Assembly (NCBI RefSeq): GCF_016757755.1
Contig: NZ_CP068437.1
Coordinates: 4,030,001 to 4,094,000, forward strand
Source of the DNA: Shewanella sp. KX20019
Lineage (GTDB): Bacteria > Pseudomonadota > Gammaproteobacteria > Enterobacterales > Shewanellaceae
Length of the DNA: 64,000 bases
Direction of reading: 5' to 3'
Under the pieces are notes generated by a model. That model ran no database searches. It saw nothing but the letters and a program-made list of their open reading frames with translations, and was not told the DNA's origin. The position numbers and the translations under genes are program-made. Each line of letters starts with the position of its first letter. The stretch's first letter is position 1. Below are positions 24,982 to 33,694 of this stretch, one piece after another.

Positions 24982-27474
24982 ATGAAAAGAAGAGACTTTT
25001 TAAAAGGCCTAGTCGGCACATCTTATGTTGTACTTAGCGGCTCATCTGTCCTGGCACCATTAAATGCGTTAGCAGCATCAGGCGCAAAGGCGAGCGACGG
25101 TTGGTTAACTACTGGCTCACACTTTGGCGCTTTCAAAATGAAGCGTAAAAACGGCGTGATTGACCAAGTCATTCCCTTTGACCGCGACAAGTATCCAACC
25201 GACATGATTAACGGTGTCAAAGGCTTGGTCTATAACCCGTCGCGTGTACGTTATCCGATGGTTCGCTTAGACTTTTTGCTGAAGGGTCACAACAGCGATA
25301 CCACTCAACGAGGCGACTTTCGCTTTGTACGAGTGACTTGGGACAAAGCGCTGTCTCTGTTTAAAGACTCCCTTGATGAAGTGCAAACTAAATATGGTCC
25401 ATCAGGGCTACATGCTGGCCAAACAGGCTGGCGCGCCACCGGTCAGCTGCACTCTAGCACCAGCCATATGCAACGCGCCGTCGGCATGCATGGTAACTTC
25501 GTAAAAAAAGTGGGCGACTACTCAACGGGTGCGGGGCAAACCATTTTGCCTTATATCTTGGGTTCAACAGAAGTGTACGCTCAAGGTACCTCTTGGCCGC
25601 TCATTCTTGAGAACTCTAAGACTATTATCTTGTGGTCAAACGACCCTTACAAGAACTTGCAAGTCGGTTGGAATGCTGAGACCCATGAGTCATACGCTTA
25701 CCTTGCCGAGCTGAAAGAGAAAGTCGCTAAGGGTGAAATACGCGTTATTAGTATTGACCCTGTTGTGACCAAGACCCAGCAGTATTTAGGTTGCGAGCAG
25801 TTGTACGTTAATCCACAAACTGATGTGGCGTTAATGCTAGGTATCGCCCACGAAATGGTGGCAAAAAACCTCCATGACACTAAATTCATTGAAGGTTACA
25901 GCTTAGGCTTCGATCGGTTCCTACCGTATATCCAAGGCGAAACCGACGGTGTTGAAAAAACACCTGAATGGGCTGCTGAGATCACAGGCGTTTCAGCTGA
26001 GATCATCCGCGACTTAGCAAAAGTGATGACTAAGGGTCGCACCCAAATGCTAATGGGCTGGTGTATCCAGCGTCAACAGCACGGTGAGCAACCTTACTGG
26101 ATGGCAGCAGTACTGGCCACTATGACGGGGCAAATTGGTTTACCCGGCGGCGGTATTAGTTATGGTCACCACTACTCAAGCATTGGCGTACCATCATCTG
26201 GAGCAGCGGCACCTGGCGCTTTCCCACGTAACCTGGACGAAGACCAAAAGCCACTGTTTGATAGCACTGACTTTAAAGGCACAAGCAGTACCATCCCGGT
26301 TGCACGCTGGATTGATGCCATTTTAGAACCCGGTAAAACCATCGATTCAAACGGTTCTAAAGTGACCTTCCCTGATATTAAAATGATGGTGTTCTCTGGT
26401 AATAACCCGTGGAATCACCATCAAGATCGTAATCGCATGAAACAAGCCTTCCATAAGCTTGAATGTGTGGTAACCATAGACATGAACTGGACTGCGACTT
26501 GTCGTTTTTCAGACATCGTTCTGCCTGCATGTACAACGTTTGAACGTAATGACATCGATGTCTACGGCAGTTATGCCAACCGCGGTGTGCTAGCGATGCA
26601 AAAGATGGTTGAGCCACTATTTGATAGCTTGTCAGACTTTGAAATTTTCACTCGCTTTGCCCGCCTTATGGGTAAAGAGAAAGAGTACACCCGTGGTATG
26701 ACAGAACGTGAATGGCTCAACAAGCTTTACAGCGACTGTAAAAATGCCAATGCCGGCAAGTTTGACATGCCAGACTTTGACGCGTTCTGGAAAGAGGGCT
26801 ACGTACACTTTGGTGAAGGTAAACCTTGGACACGTCATGCTGCCTTTAGGGAAGATCCTGAAATTAACCCATTAGGTACGCCTTCAGGTTTGATTGAGAT
26901 CTTTAGCCGCAAGATTGCTCAATATAAATATGATGATTGTCCTGGTCACCCAACATGGATGGAAAAGTCAGAGCGCAGCCATGGCGGTCCAGGTTCAGAC
27001 AAATTCCCAGTATGGATGCAGTCTTGCCACCCTGATAAGCGTTTGCATTCACAGATGTGTGAGTCAGAAGAGTTCCGTGGCACTTACACCGTTAAGGGGC
27101 GTGAGCCGGTCTACCTCAACCCTGATGACGCTAAAGCGCGCGGCATAAAAGCGGGCGATGTGGTTCGAGTATTTAACGAGCGCGGTCAACTGCTCGCGGG
27201 TGCCGTGGTGTCAAATAACTTCCCTAGAGGGGTCATTCGCATCCACGAAGGCGCTTGGTATGGCCCTGTTGGCGAAGATGGCAGCAAAGAGGGTGGCGCT
27301 GAAATTGGCGCACTGTGTAGCTACGGCGATCCGAATACCTTGACTCAAGATATCGGCACCTCAAAACTTGCTCAAGCGTGCTCGGCCTATACTTGTCTGG
27401 TTGAATTTGAAAAGTATCAAGGTAAAGTACCGAGTGTCAGTTCATTTAGCGGACCCGTTGAGATAGCACTATGA
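24982..27474 (+). CDS. torA: Trimethylamine-N-oxide reductase, molybdopterin catalytic subunit TorA
   Basis: An 830-residue periplasmic enzyme of the DMSO reductase family that reduces TMAO to trimethylamine. The Tat signal begins MKRRDFLKGLVG and the cleavage region is near LNALAASG. There is no N-terminal 4Fe-4S motif, as expected for this subgroup. The molybdenum ligand is probably the serine in GDYSTGAGQT. Cofactor-binding stretches include NDPYKNLQVGWN, MGWCIQRQQHGEQPYWM, FSGNNPWNHHQDRNRM and NDIDVYGSYANRGVLAMQK. It overlaps torD by four bases. Confidence 0.97.
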   Translation: MKRRDFLKGLVGTSYVVLSGSSVLAPLNALAASGAKASDGWLTTGSHFGAFKMKRKNGVIDQVIPFDRDKYPTDMINGVKGLVYNPSRVRYPMVRLDFLLKGHNSDTTQRGDFRFVRVTWDKALSLFKDSLDEVQTKYGPSGLHAGQTGWRATGQLHSSTSHMQRAVGMHGNFVKKVGDYSTGAGQTILPYILGSTEVYAQGTSWPLILENSKTIILWSNDPYKNLQVGWNAETHESYAYLAELKEKVAKGEIRVISIDPVVTKTQQYLGCEQLYVNPQTDVALMLGIAHEMVAKNLHDTKFIEGYSLGFDRFLPYIQGETDGVEKTPEWAAEITGVSAEIIRDLAKVMTKGRTQMLMGWCIQRQQHGEQPYWMAAVLATMTGQIGLPGGGISYGHHYSSIGVPSSGAAAPGAFPRNLDEDQKPLFDSTDFKGTSSTIPVARWIDAILEPGKTIDSNGSKVTFPDIKMMVFSGNNPWNHHQDRNRMKQAFHKLECVVTIDMNWTATCRFSDIVLPACTTFERNDIDVYGSYANRGVLAMQKMVEPLFDSLSDFEIFTRFARLMGKEKEYTRGMTEREWLNKLYSDCKNANAGKFDMPDFDAFWKEGYVHFGEGKPWTRHAAFREDPEINPLGTPSGLIEIFSRKIAQYKYDDCPGHPTWMEKSERSHGGPGSDKFPVWMQSCHPDKRLHSQMCESEEFRGTYTVKGREPVYLNPDDAKARGIKAGDVVRVFNERGQLLAGAVVSNNFPRGVIRIHEGAWYGPVGEDGSKEGGAEIGALCSYGDPNTLTQDIGTSKLAQACSAYTCLVEFEKYQGKVPSVSSFSGPVEIAL

Positions 27475-28115
27475 GCACTGAAACAGCAGCTAACCCAGTA
27501 AACCAAGCAAGAAGTACGGTCTATCAGTTACTTTCATCACTGTTTGCGAAAGAGATAGATCATAAAACATTGCATGAGTTGACCAGTACGCAAGCACAAG
27601 CGTTCTGGTCACAACTTGCTGCTGAGTCAGACTTCAAAGCAGATGTTGATGTACTAGTGGCTGAGTTTGCCAAACTCAATAACGACAAAGCCCTGCTTGA
27701 ACTTGCAGCCGATTATTGTGGTTTGTTTTTAGTTGGGACCAAGCACAGTGCTTCGCCTTACGCGAGTTTGTATTTGACGGATAAGCCTGCAACAAAAGGC
27801 AATGAACCTCTGTTATTTGGAGAGCAACATCAACAGATGACGCAGTTTTTAAAACAGAGTCAGCTGCAGGTACAAAGTGAGTTCCCTGAACCCGCCGATC
27901 ATCTGGCGGTGATCTTGGCTTATGTGGCACATACCAACACGCGTACCAATAACCAACAACAGTTGCAGTTTATCCGTGACAATCTTGCTAACTGGTTAGC
28001 CACTTTTGTGGCAAAAGTGGCTAAGGTCGATACGGGTAAGTTTTATATCGCATTAGCACAACTGACACTTGCTTGGGTTAAGTCCGATGTTGAGTGGCTT
28101 GAAAGCGAAAGCTAA
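27471..28115 (+). CDS. torD: TorA-specific chaperone TorD
   Basis: A 214-residue cytosolic helical chaperone of the TorD/DmsD family that binds the TorA signal and matures the apo-enzyme before Tat export. Family wording includes YQLLSSLFAKEID, LAADYCGLFLVGTKHSASPYASLYLTD and FPEPADHLAVILAYVAH. The ATG overlaps the torA stop (ATGA), so translation is coupled. It is last in the operon, closed by the hairpin at 28190-28224. Confidence 0.95.
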   Translation: MSTETAANPVNQARSTVYQLLSSLFAKEIDHKTLHELTSTQAQAFWSQLAAESDFKADVDVLVAEFAKLNNDKALLELAADYCGLFLVGTKHSASPYASLYLTDKPATKGNEPLLFGEQHQQMTQFLKQSQLQVQSEFPEPADHLAVILAYVAHTNTRTNNQQQLQFIRDNLANWLATFVAKVAKVDTGKFYIALAQLTLAWVKSDVEWLESES

Positions 28116-28465
28116 AACCTCAAATGAGGGCTGATAGCGATAGCCGCTGACAAAGCGATACAGGTTATAGCCTTTGGCAACAAACATACAAATGCCGATA
28201 ATGATTTTTTCATTATCGGCATTTTTGTCTGTCAACAAATCTGTAACTAAGTCAGTACTTCTGCTCTGGGCCTCCTTACTGGTTTGCGCTACACATTGGG
28301 TTACATGATAATGACCTAGCCGAATTGGCTGTAGAAATATTCACCTACGGCCTCCCCGCTTCCCTAAACAATTCTAAGATGCTATATAAAGCTAACCAGA
28401 TCTGCATTTAGCCAGTTAAGTTGTCATTCGAACAAAGACCTATGGGTCAAAGGAGAGGTTACATC
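28116..28465. other. Intergenic region after torD
   Basis: Holds the operon terminator (28190-28229) and about 230 bp of sequence without a recognisable gene or repeat before the next small gene. Confidence 0.5.
28190..28229 (+). terminator. Rho-independent terminator of torECAD
   Basis: A 15-bp perfect stem (AAATGCCGATAATGA with its complement) encloses a T-rich loop and runs into TTTTTGTCT. Confidence 0.92.
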
Positions 28466-28747
28466 ATGGAGGAGTCAATCCTACCCCTTGCTATCTTAGT
28501 ACTCATTTTTTACATCTATCGTTCACAAGAAACCGATAAAAGACTGCGAATCATCGAAAATAAAATAGACACATTGCTGAAAAATAATGGCATTGTCTTT
28601 GATGAAGGACTGCATGTATCCAAAGAGGTATTAACCGCTGTCACCTTAGGTAAAAAGCTTACAGCCATTAGGTTATACCGCAAAGAAACGGGGGCGGGCT
28701 TGAAAGAAGCGAGTGAGGTCATCAACAGGCTTGTGGCAAAAACATAG
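28466..28747 (+). CDS. Small membrane-anchored protein with ribosomal L7/L12-like C-terminal domain
   Basis: A 93-residue protein: an N-terminal membrane helix (LPLAILVLIFYIY), a short coiled coil (KRLRIIENKIDTLLKN), and a C-terminal stretch EVLTAVTLGKKLTAIRLYRKETGAGLKEASEVI. That stretch follows the helix-helix pattern of the L7/L12 C-terminal domain (compare K-x-I-x-VR--TG-GLKEAK). The start at 28466 is set by a strong AAGGAGAGG site; the frame is open to 28421. Similar small proteins occur widely, without a defined function. Confidence 0.7.
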   Translation: MEESILPLAILVLIFYIYRSQETDKRLRIIENKIDTLLKNNGIVFDEGLHVSKEVLTAVTLGKKLTAIRLYRKETGAGLKEASEVINRLVAKT

Positions 28748-28784
28748 ACTGCATTGCTAGGTAAACAAACTCCAAAACGACAAT

Positions 28785-29189
28785 ATGACACAAGCAGGTT
28801 TTATGCATAAAAGTAGATTAGCCGCACTGGTTTTAGACAGCAAAGTGGATAACATAGAGCAAGCAAACCTCTTTTGGGAGCAGGCTTTGGGTGCGCAATG
28901 CGTGCGCTCAGATGAAGAGTGGTCTACTCGCTATTCACATCTTGAAACTCCAATTGACCAGCCGCAGATCTTGATTCAGAAAACAACCCACGAGAGTCGA
29001 GTTCATCTCGATATTGAAACTGACGACATCGACTCCGAGGTTAAACGTTTAACGCAAATTGGCGCGATAGTGGTAGAAACATTTGCCCGCTGGGTTGTTA
29101 TGCAAGCGCCAACAGGCCATCGATTTTGCGTGGTCAACCCACAAAGAAAGGACTTTAACACTGCCGAAAATGTCAATACTTGGAAATAG
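28785..29189 (+). CDS. VOC/glyoxalase-like protein
   Basis: A 134-residue protein of the vicinal-oxygen-chelate type (Glyoxalase_6-like). Two beta-alpha-beta-beta units can be recognised: ...LAALVLDSKVDNIEQANLFWEQAL and VHLDIETDDIDSEVKRLTQIGA...MQAPTGHRFCVVNP. Length suits a single VOC domain. The start could also be the ATG at 28803, which has AGCAGG at a better distance. No substrate can be inferred. Confidence 0.75.
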   Translation: MTQAGFMHKSRLAALVLDSKVDNIEQANLFWEQALGAQCVRSDEEWSTRYSHLETPIDQPQILIQKTTHESRVHLDIETDDIDSEVKRLTQIGAIVVETFARWVVMQAPTGHRFCVVNPQRKDFNTAENVNTWK

Positions 29190-29246
29190 ACGGCTGAACT
29201 TCGCTTAGCCATTAACGGAATACAAGCGAATTAAACAAGGATGAAT

Positions 29247-29456
29247 ATGTTCAAGAACCAGGAAGACCACCTTTTTTGTCGCTGTAAACACTGCAATTCA
29301 GCCAATGTGTCTGTCACATTTTCATTTATTCCCAACTTACTCACCTATCCATTAGGGTTGTGTATTATGATCTTAATGGGGTTTCAGCCTCTGCCCATAA
29401 AACTGCAGTGTAAGGCGTGCTCCAACACATTTTATGGTAGTGGCATACATCATTAA
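29247..29456 (+). CDS. Small zinc-ribbon-like protein
   Basis: A 69-residue protein with two knuckles, CRCKHC near the start and CKAC near the end, separated by a hydrophobic stretch (FIPNLLTYPLGLCIMILMGF). This is a membrane-spanning or buried zinc-ribbon layout. AAGGA at five bases supports the ATG at 29247 over the one at 29241. Not recognised beyond this. Confidence 0.55.
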   Translation: MFKNQEDHLFCRCKHCNSANVSVTFSFIPNLLTYPLGLCIMILMGFQPLPIKLQCKACSNTFYGSGIHH

Positions 29457-29511
29457 TTAATCAAGCAAAGCTATTTTCATTCAATTTCAAAGACAGGCGT
29501 TTTAATCTTAT

Positions 29512-29871
29512 ATGGACAATCCATCAACCTTACTCATAGTGCAAAACCTGCAACAATCGAAATCGTTTTATCTTGAGATACTTGGGCTTACTCTAGTCTC
29601 TGAAACCGATAGCTGCCTCAAGCTATTAGCTGGAAGCCACAGCATACTGATGTTTCAAGGTACATTGCCCGCACTTGAGTACCAGCATGGTTACAACGCT
29701 AGCTCTACATTAATTTTTAGCGTCGATAATCTTGATGACAAAATTGTCGAGCTAAAAAGTCACAGCGTTGAGTTTATTCATCAGTCACCTAATCAAAATG
29801 ATTGGGGCCGCTATGCCGCCTTTAAAGACCCATCAGGCATCGTTCATGAGCTGTTTGAGATTTTCAGCTAA
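29512..29871 (+). CDS. VOC family protein (single glyoxalase domain)
   Basis: A 119-residue protein with classical VOC pattern: NLQQSKSFYLEILGLTLVSE at the start, a middle strand FSVDNLDDKIVELKSHSVEF, and a terminal YAAFKDPSGIVHELFEIF that carries the usual metal-binding glutamate. It may be a lyase, a dioxygenase or a resistance protein; nothing in the surroundings decides. It is unlike the VOC gene at 28785 in sequence, so the two are not a recent duplication. Confidence 0.8.
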   Translation: MDNPSTLLIVQNLQQSKSFYLEILGLTLVSETDSCLKLLAGSHSILMFQGTLPALEYQHGYNASSTLIFSVDNLDDKIVELKSHSVEFIHQSPNQNDWGRYAAFKDPSGIVHELFEIFS

Positions 29872-30125
29872 CAAGCAATGCTTCACCACATCTAAAAATT
29901 CATTGCATCAGACTCACAACTACTTGTTTCTTTTAGCTGTTTACATTAGTTTATAGCCCAAATAAGCTCATGCGCATCAATAGCAACAATTAACGTCGCT
30001 ATAGATAGGCAATCAATTTTAGCACCAAGTCCGAACCATAGATGTTTACCTACTGAGAGTAGAAGCTAAATCATCAGTTATAGGAATTAAGTGCATTAAT
30101 TTTAAGTACTTGAAAAGGAAAGCAA

Positions 30126-30437
30126 GTGAAAATTATCGCTATCGCCCCGTTATTAATCAGTTTGTCAGCTTGCACCGTCTTTCTTGGCAGTCCTGACGAA
30201 AGAGTTGGCAAGTTCAAAGATTTTGAACTCTGTACTGAGCTTGCGGACAAAACATTTAAGTATCATTCAGAGTGGGCTTGGGCTATTACAGATGAGATTA
30301 AAAAGCGTGAGTTAGATAAGTCAGCAGAGTGTAAAACCGCTTACACCAACCGAATAGACAGAATAACCAGAAAATTAAAAACCAAGCCTCTCAACTTTGA
30401 AGAGGCTTTAGCAAGTACAAGTAACAGCGCTATCTAA
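30126..30437 (+). CDS. Small lipoprotein of unknown function
   Basis: A 103-residue protein starting with GTG (30126), after AAAAGGAAAG at a good distance. The signal peptide ends in the lipobox LSAC, so residue 16 would be lipidated. The mature part is charged and helical with two more cysteines (ELCTEL, SAECKTAY). Not recognised. It lies alone between the VOC gene and torS. Confidence 0.65.
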   Translation: MKIIAIAPLLISLSACTVFLGSPDERVGKFKDFELCTELADKTFKYHSEWAWAITDEIKKRELDKSAECKTAYTNRIDRITRKLKTKPLNFEEALASTSNSAI

Positions 30438-30505
30438 AATCAAACAATGACAGAGCGGTTTAACTCGCTCTCTCAGCTTTCAGTAATGAAGCAATGCCGC
30501 AGAAC

Positions 30506-30539
30506 AAAGTTATTTAAATAGAGCCGTTTAAATAACTTT
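30506..30539. terminator. Bidirectional terminator between the lipoprotein gene and torS
   Basis: A perfect 13-bp stem (AAAGTTATTTAAA with its complement) around TAGAGCCG, 14 bases beyond the torS stop. It is AT-rich and has no long T-run, but lies exactly between converging genes. Confidence 0.65.
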
Positions 30540-30552
30540 AACGTAAGAAAAA

Positions 30553-33500
30553 CTATCCTTGTTCATCTAGCCATAAGGACAATGCATCTAATGAACGCTG
30601 CCACAGCTCGAACAGCGCATGATGTTGGCCCTGTTGGTATTCAATAACAGACACGTGCAACTGCTCGATATCACGACATGCTGCCGCCAGCTGCGTTAAC
30701 CCCATGCTGGCACTACTACCCTTTAGCGCATGTAATATGCGCTCAAAATCTTGCGGTGCTGTCGCCAATGTATCCAAATGCACTTGGCTGGACTCGCGAT
30801 ACAAAGTGAACAGCTCAACCACAGCTTCTTTACCGAGATAAGTCATATCTTGTGTTAGCTGGCTGTCATCTAATAGTGCTAAGCCATTATCTGCCATAAC
30901 GTCATCTTCCAATGCTGACTCTGCTACCGGTGCTATTTCGGGGGTAAGCACAACGGAGGCTGCATTATTAACATTCCCATCATCAAGCTCTTTAGCTCGT
31001 CCAAGCCAAACAGTTAATGCCTGCATATCCAGCGGCTTCATCAATACTTGATCAAAGCCTTTAGCGTGATAGTTTTCCATATCCTCAGCCTGCAGCTGTG
31101 CAGTAAACGCCGCTACCTGCAACGAGTGCCCTACCAGTCTATTGATCTGTTGTAACTCCTCGAGCAGTTCGAGGCCAGAACCATCACCAAGTTGAATATC
31201 AAGCATCACCGCATCGAACTCACTCGCGCTAGACTTGGTGTAGGCTAGCCTTGCGGCCGCACAACTGGTTGCGAGCACGGAATGATGGCCAAGATGCGAT
31301 AAAAACCCTTGCGCCACCATCGCATTTATCTTGTTGTCTTCTATCACTAATACTCGCTTGACACTCACGCGCACAGCTTGTTGTTGCTGCGCCACATCTG
31401 GCCCTGCGCATTCAATAAGCGGCAGTGAAAAACCAAAACTGCTGCCTTGATTAACTTGGCTAGTTACCCATAATTCCTTTGCTGCATCAGCGCTGGAGCT
31501 CATCAATTCGACCAGCTGTTTACTAATTGCCAGCCCAAGCCCAGTGCCACGGTCGCGGCCTTTACTGGGCTCGTTACTGTAGGCTTTAAATAGCTTCTTC
31601 ATTGCTCTAGCATCAATACCTACACCGCTATCTTGCACTTTAAAGGTCAGTGCATCTTGTTCAACGGCGACACACAACTCAACGGTTCCTTGAGGGGTAA
31701 ACTTAATGGCATTACCGAGCAAATTAAACAGTACCTGGCGTAATTTAGGACCATCAATATAGACCCACTTTGGCAAGTTTTGGTAGTTCGCCACCAAGGT
31801 CAATCCAGCTAAGCCTGCGCCTGCTAACATGATGGCCGCTACTTCATCGAGTAACTCGGCAAGATCCACCGCCCGAGGCTCATTAGCCAACTTACTCTGC
31901 TCAAGGCGGGAGAAATCTAAAATGTCATTGAGTACAGTTTGCAACAGCGTGCCACTGTATTGTGATAGTGCCAACATCTGCCGTTGTGCTGGCGGTAGAT
32001 CCGAGTGGCCAAGTAAAGTTAACGTGCCGAGCAAGCCGTTTAGTGGCGTTCTGATCTCATGACTCATGGTGGCTAAAAACAGTGATTTGGCTTGGTTAGC
32101 TTGCTCTGCCATATCGCGGGCGAGTACATGGCCTTTTGCTTCTTTATCAAGCTGAACATTAGCCTCAGCCAGCTCTAATGTACGCGCCTCAACTGTCGCT
32201 TCCAACGCCTGTTTATGCTCAAACAACTCTGCTGCAGTATCGCGAAGCTCGGCCTGTAGTTTAAGGTTATGTTCTGTCTTCTGCTTAAAGGCCTTAATGG
32301 CGCTGGCCATTGCCGCTAGCTCATCATCACCGGCGGTATCTATGGTCACATCAGTATTGCCCAGACTCAGCTGCGCCATCGCCCTAGTGGCAGCATTCAA
32401 TTTAAGCGCTATGCCTTGGTATATCACCTTATAAACCACAACGGCTATGACCAGTAGCATCAAAAAACCTGTCAGCAAAAGCCCCAACTTAGACCAAGTT
32501 AACTGATTCAGATAATCGACTCTCGCCTTATCAGCTTCTATGCGCTGGAACCGCATTGCGGCATCGACCGCACCATTTAGTGCATCTAGCTTATCGGTGA
32601 GGGCTTGCAGTTGTAACTCTTGTACCTGATTAAGTTGAGTATGTTGTTTTTGCAGCAAAATACTCTGCGGCAATTTTTGTAAAATACCGACCTGGCTTGC
32701 AAAAGACTTTGATCTCACTGGATCACGGATAATGTTTGAAAGACTGGTCAAGGCGGCAAAATAGCGCACGCCTGCATCTGATGCTGGATCATTCAAACCT
32801 GAAGTTGAAACGCCAAGCTGAGCCAATTGGCTATCGTTTTTGGCCAAAGTTTTAAAAATGCCACTATCTAACTCTAGCGACTGGAACACTTGCCCCATCA
32901 ACGCAATGTCATGCACAATTTTAACAGCACGATTGAGGCGCTCTTGAATATCAATATCTTGCTCAATTAAGGTATCGAGCAACATTGAGGTTTGCTCGAC
33001 TCCCACGGCTTGGGGATAGGCCAAACTAATTTTGGATAAAATGCCTGAGTCGACAATAGCCAGCTCAGCCATTAACAACTCAGTGCTTTCGTTTGCCGCA
33101 TCCACCAGCGCTTTCCCTCGGAGCTGCAGTTGGTAAGCCGCCAAAATTCGCTGCCCCACTTGCTCACCAAGATGCGACACATCGAGAATAATATCAGCTG
33201 CACTCTGTTCAAGGCTTAAGTCAAAATTGACATTCAAGGCTTTTAACACGCCGATAGAGTTAAGCATTGACGCGCTATTAATGGATAGCTTACGGCCGAC
33301 GAGTTGCCGTTGAGATTCCTGTTCAGATTGCCCTAGTAGCTTGGCATTTTCGGCCAGAGCATTACTTGATAGTACTAGCTGACGTGCAGCCTCTGATGCT
33401 GGTAATGCTTTGTCATAAAGGTATTTATCAGCTTGCTGTACCCAGTGTAGACTTAAGCTTCCCAACGTCACTAGCAGCAGTAATAGCAGTGCCAATAGAC

Positions 33501-33588
33501 TAAATGCCAGCATCAAGCGACCTATTAGGCTCTTTCTTGATAAAGATAATCTGGGTCGCGATGATGGAGTCAGATACAAAGCGCTCAC
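30553..33588 (-). CDS. torS: TMAO sensor: unorthodox histidine kinase TorS
   Basis: A 1011-residue hybrid kinase. Membrane helix 1 lies at about 25-45, a helical periplasmic sensor at 50-365, helix 2 at 368-388 and HAMP to about 445. A coiled coil follows, then HisKA with H510 (ATMSHEIRTPLNG) and HATPase (NLLGNAIKFT, GTGLGLAI). The receiver has phosphoacceptor in DAVMLDIQLGDG, and the C-terminal HPt domain has ILHALKGSSASMGL. This is the His-Asp-His relay of TorS. It is transcribed divergently from torT, whose product would present TMAO to the periplasmic domain. TorR, encoded convergently after torT, is the final acceptor. Confidence 0.95.
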   Translation of the reverse strand: MSALYLTPSSRPRLSLSRKSLIGRLMLAFSLLALLLLLLVTLGSLSLHWVQQADKYLYDKALPASEAARQLVLSSNALAENAKLLGQSEQESQRQLVGRKLSINSASMLNSIGVLKALNVNFDLSLEQSAADIILDVSHLGEQVGQRILAAYQLQLRGKALVDAANESTELLMAELAIVDSGILSKISLAYPQAVGVEQTSMLLDTLIEQDIDIQERLNRAVKIVHDIALMGQVFQSLELDSGIFKTLAKNDSQLAQLGVSTSGLNDPASDAGVRYFAALTSLSNIIRDPVRSKSFASQVGILQKLPQSILLQKQHTQLNQVQELQLQALTDKLDALNGAVDAAMRFQRIEADKARVDYLNQLTWSKLGLLLTGFLMLLVIAVVVYKVIYQGIALKLNAATRAMAQLSLGNTDVTIDTAGDDELAAMASAIKAFKQKTEHNLKLQAELRDTAAELFEHKQALEATVEARTLELAEANVQLDKEAKGHVLARDMAEQANQAKSLFLATMSHEIRTPLNGLLGTLTLLGHSDLPPAQRQMLALSQYSGTLLQTVLNDILDFSRLEQSKLANEPRAVDLAELLDEVAAIMLAGAGLAGLTLVANYQNLPKWVYIDGPKLRQVLFNLLGNAIKFTPQGTVELCVAVEQDALTFKVQDSGVGIDARAMKKLFKAYSNEPSKGRDRGTGLGLAISKQLVELMSSSADAAKELWVTSQVNQGSSFGFSLPLIECAGPDVAQQQQAVRVSVKRVLVIEDNKINAMVAQGFLSHLGHHSVLATSCAAARLAYTKSSASEFDAVMLDIQLGDGSGLELLEELQQINRLVGHSLQVAAFTAQLQAEDMENYHAKGFDQVLMKPLDMQALTVWLGRAKELDDGNVNNAASVVLTPEIAPVAESALEDDVMADNGLALLDDSQLTQDMTYLGKEAVVELFTLYRESSQVHLDTLATAPQDFERILHALKGSSASMGLTQLAAACRDIEQLHVSVIEYQQGQHHALFELWQRSLDALSLWLDEQG

Positions 33589-33630
33589 TCTTTTACGTTA
33601 TGCTGTTACAATATTGACTCACATTAACAT

Positions 33631-33676
33631 GTAATACCAATTCCATTAATCACATATTTAATAGAACTTGTATTAC
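33631..33676. repeat. 46-bp palindromic mini-element with MITE-like ends
   Basis: GTAATACCAATTCCATTAAT at the left end pairs with an imperfect inverted copy ending in GTATTAC. The same end sequence caps the MITE at 47010-47279 and resembles the IS630-type terminal repeat at 40811-40839. It sits in the torS-torT intergenic region, and a TTG-initiated frame at 33668 begins inside it, which argues against that start for torT. Confidence 0.75.
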
Positions 33677-33694
33677 ACCAAAGGTATGTTAACG

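Noticed and set aside
30452..30471. Hairpin AGAGCG...CGCTCT after the small lipoprotein gene
   Set aside because: The stem is short and has no T-run; the stronger hairpin at 30506-30539 is a better terminator.
33668..33694. Upstream start for torT
   Set aside because: The codon is TTG, lies inside the palindromic mini-element, and adds residues in front of a perfect signal peptide.
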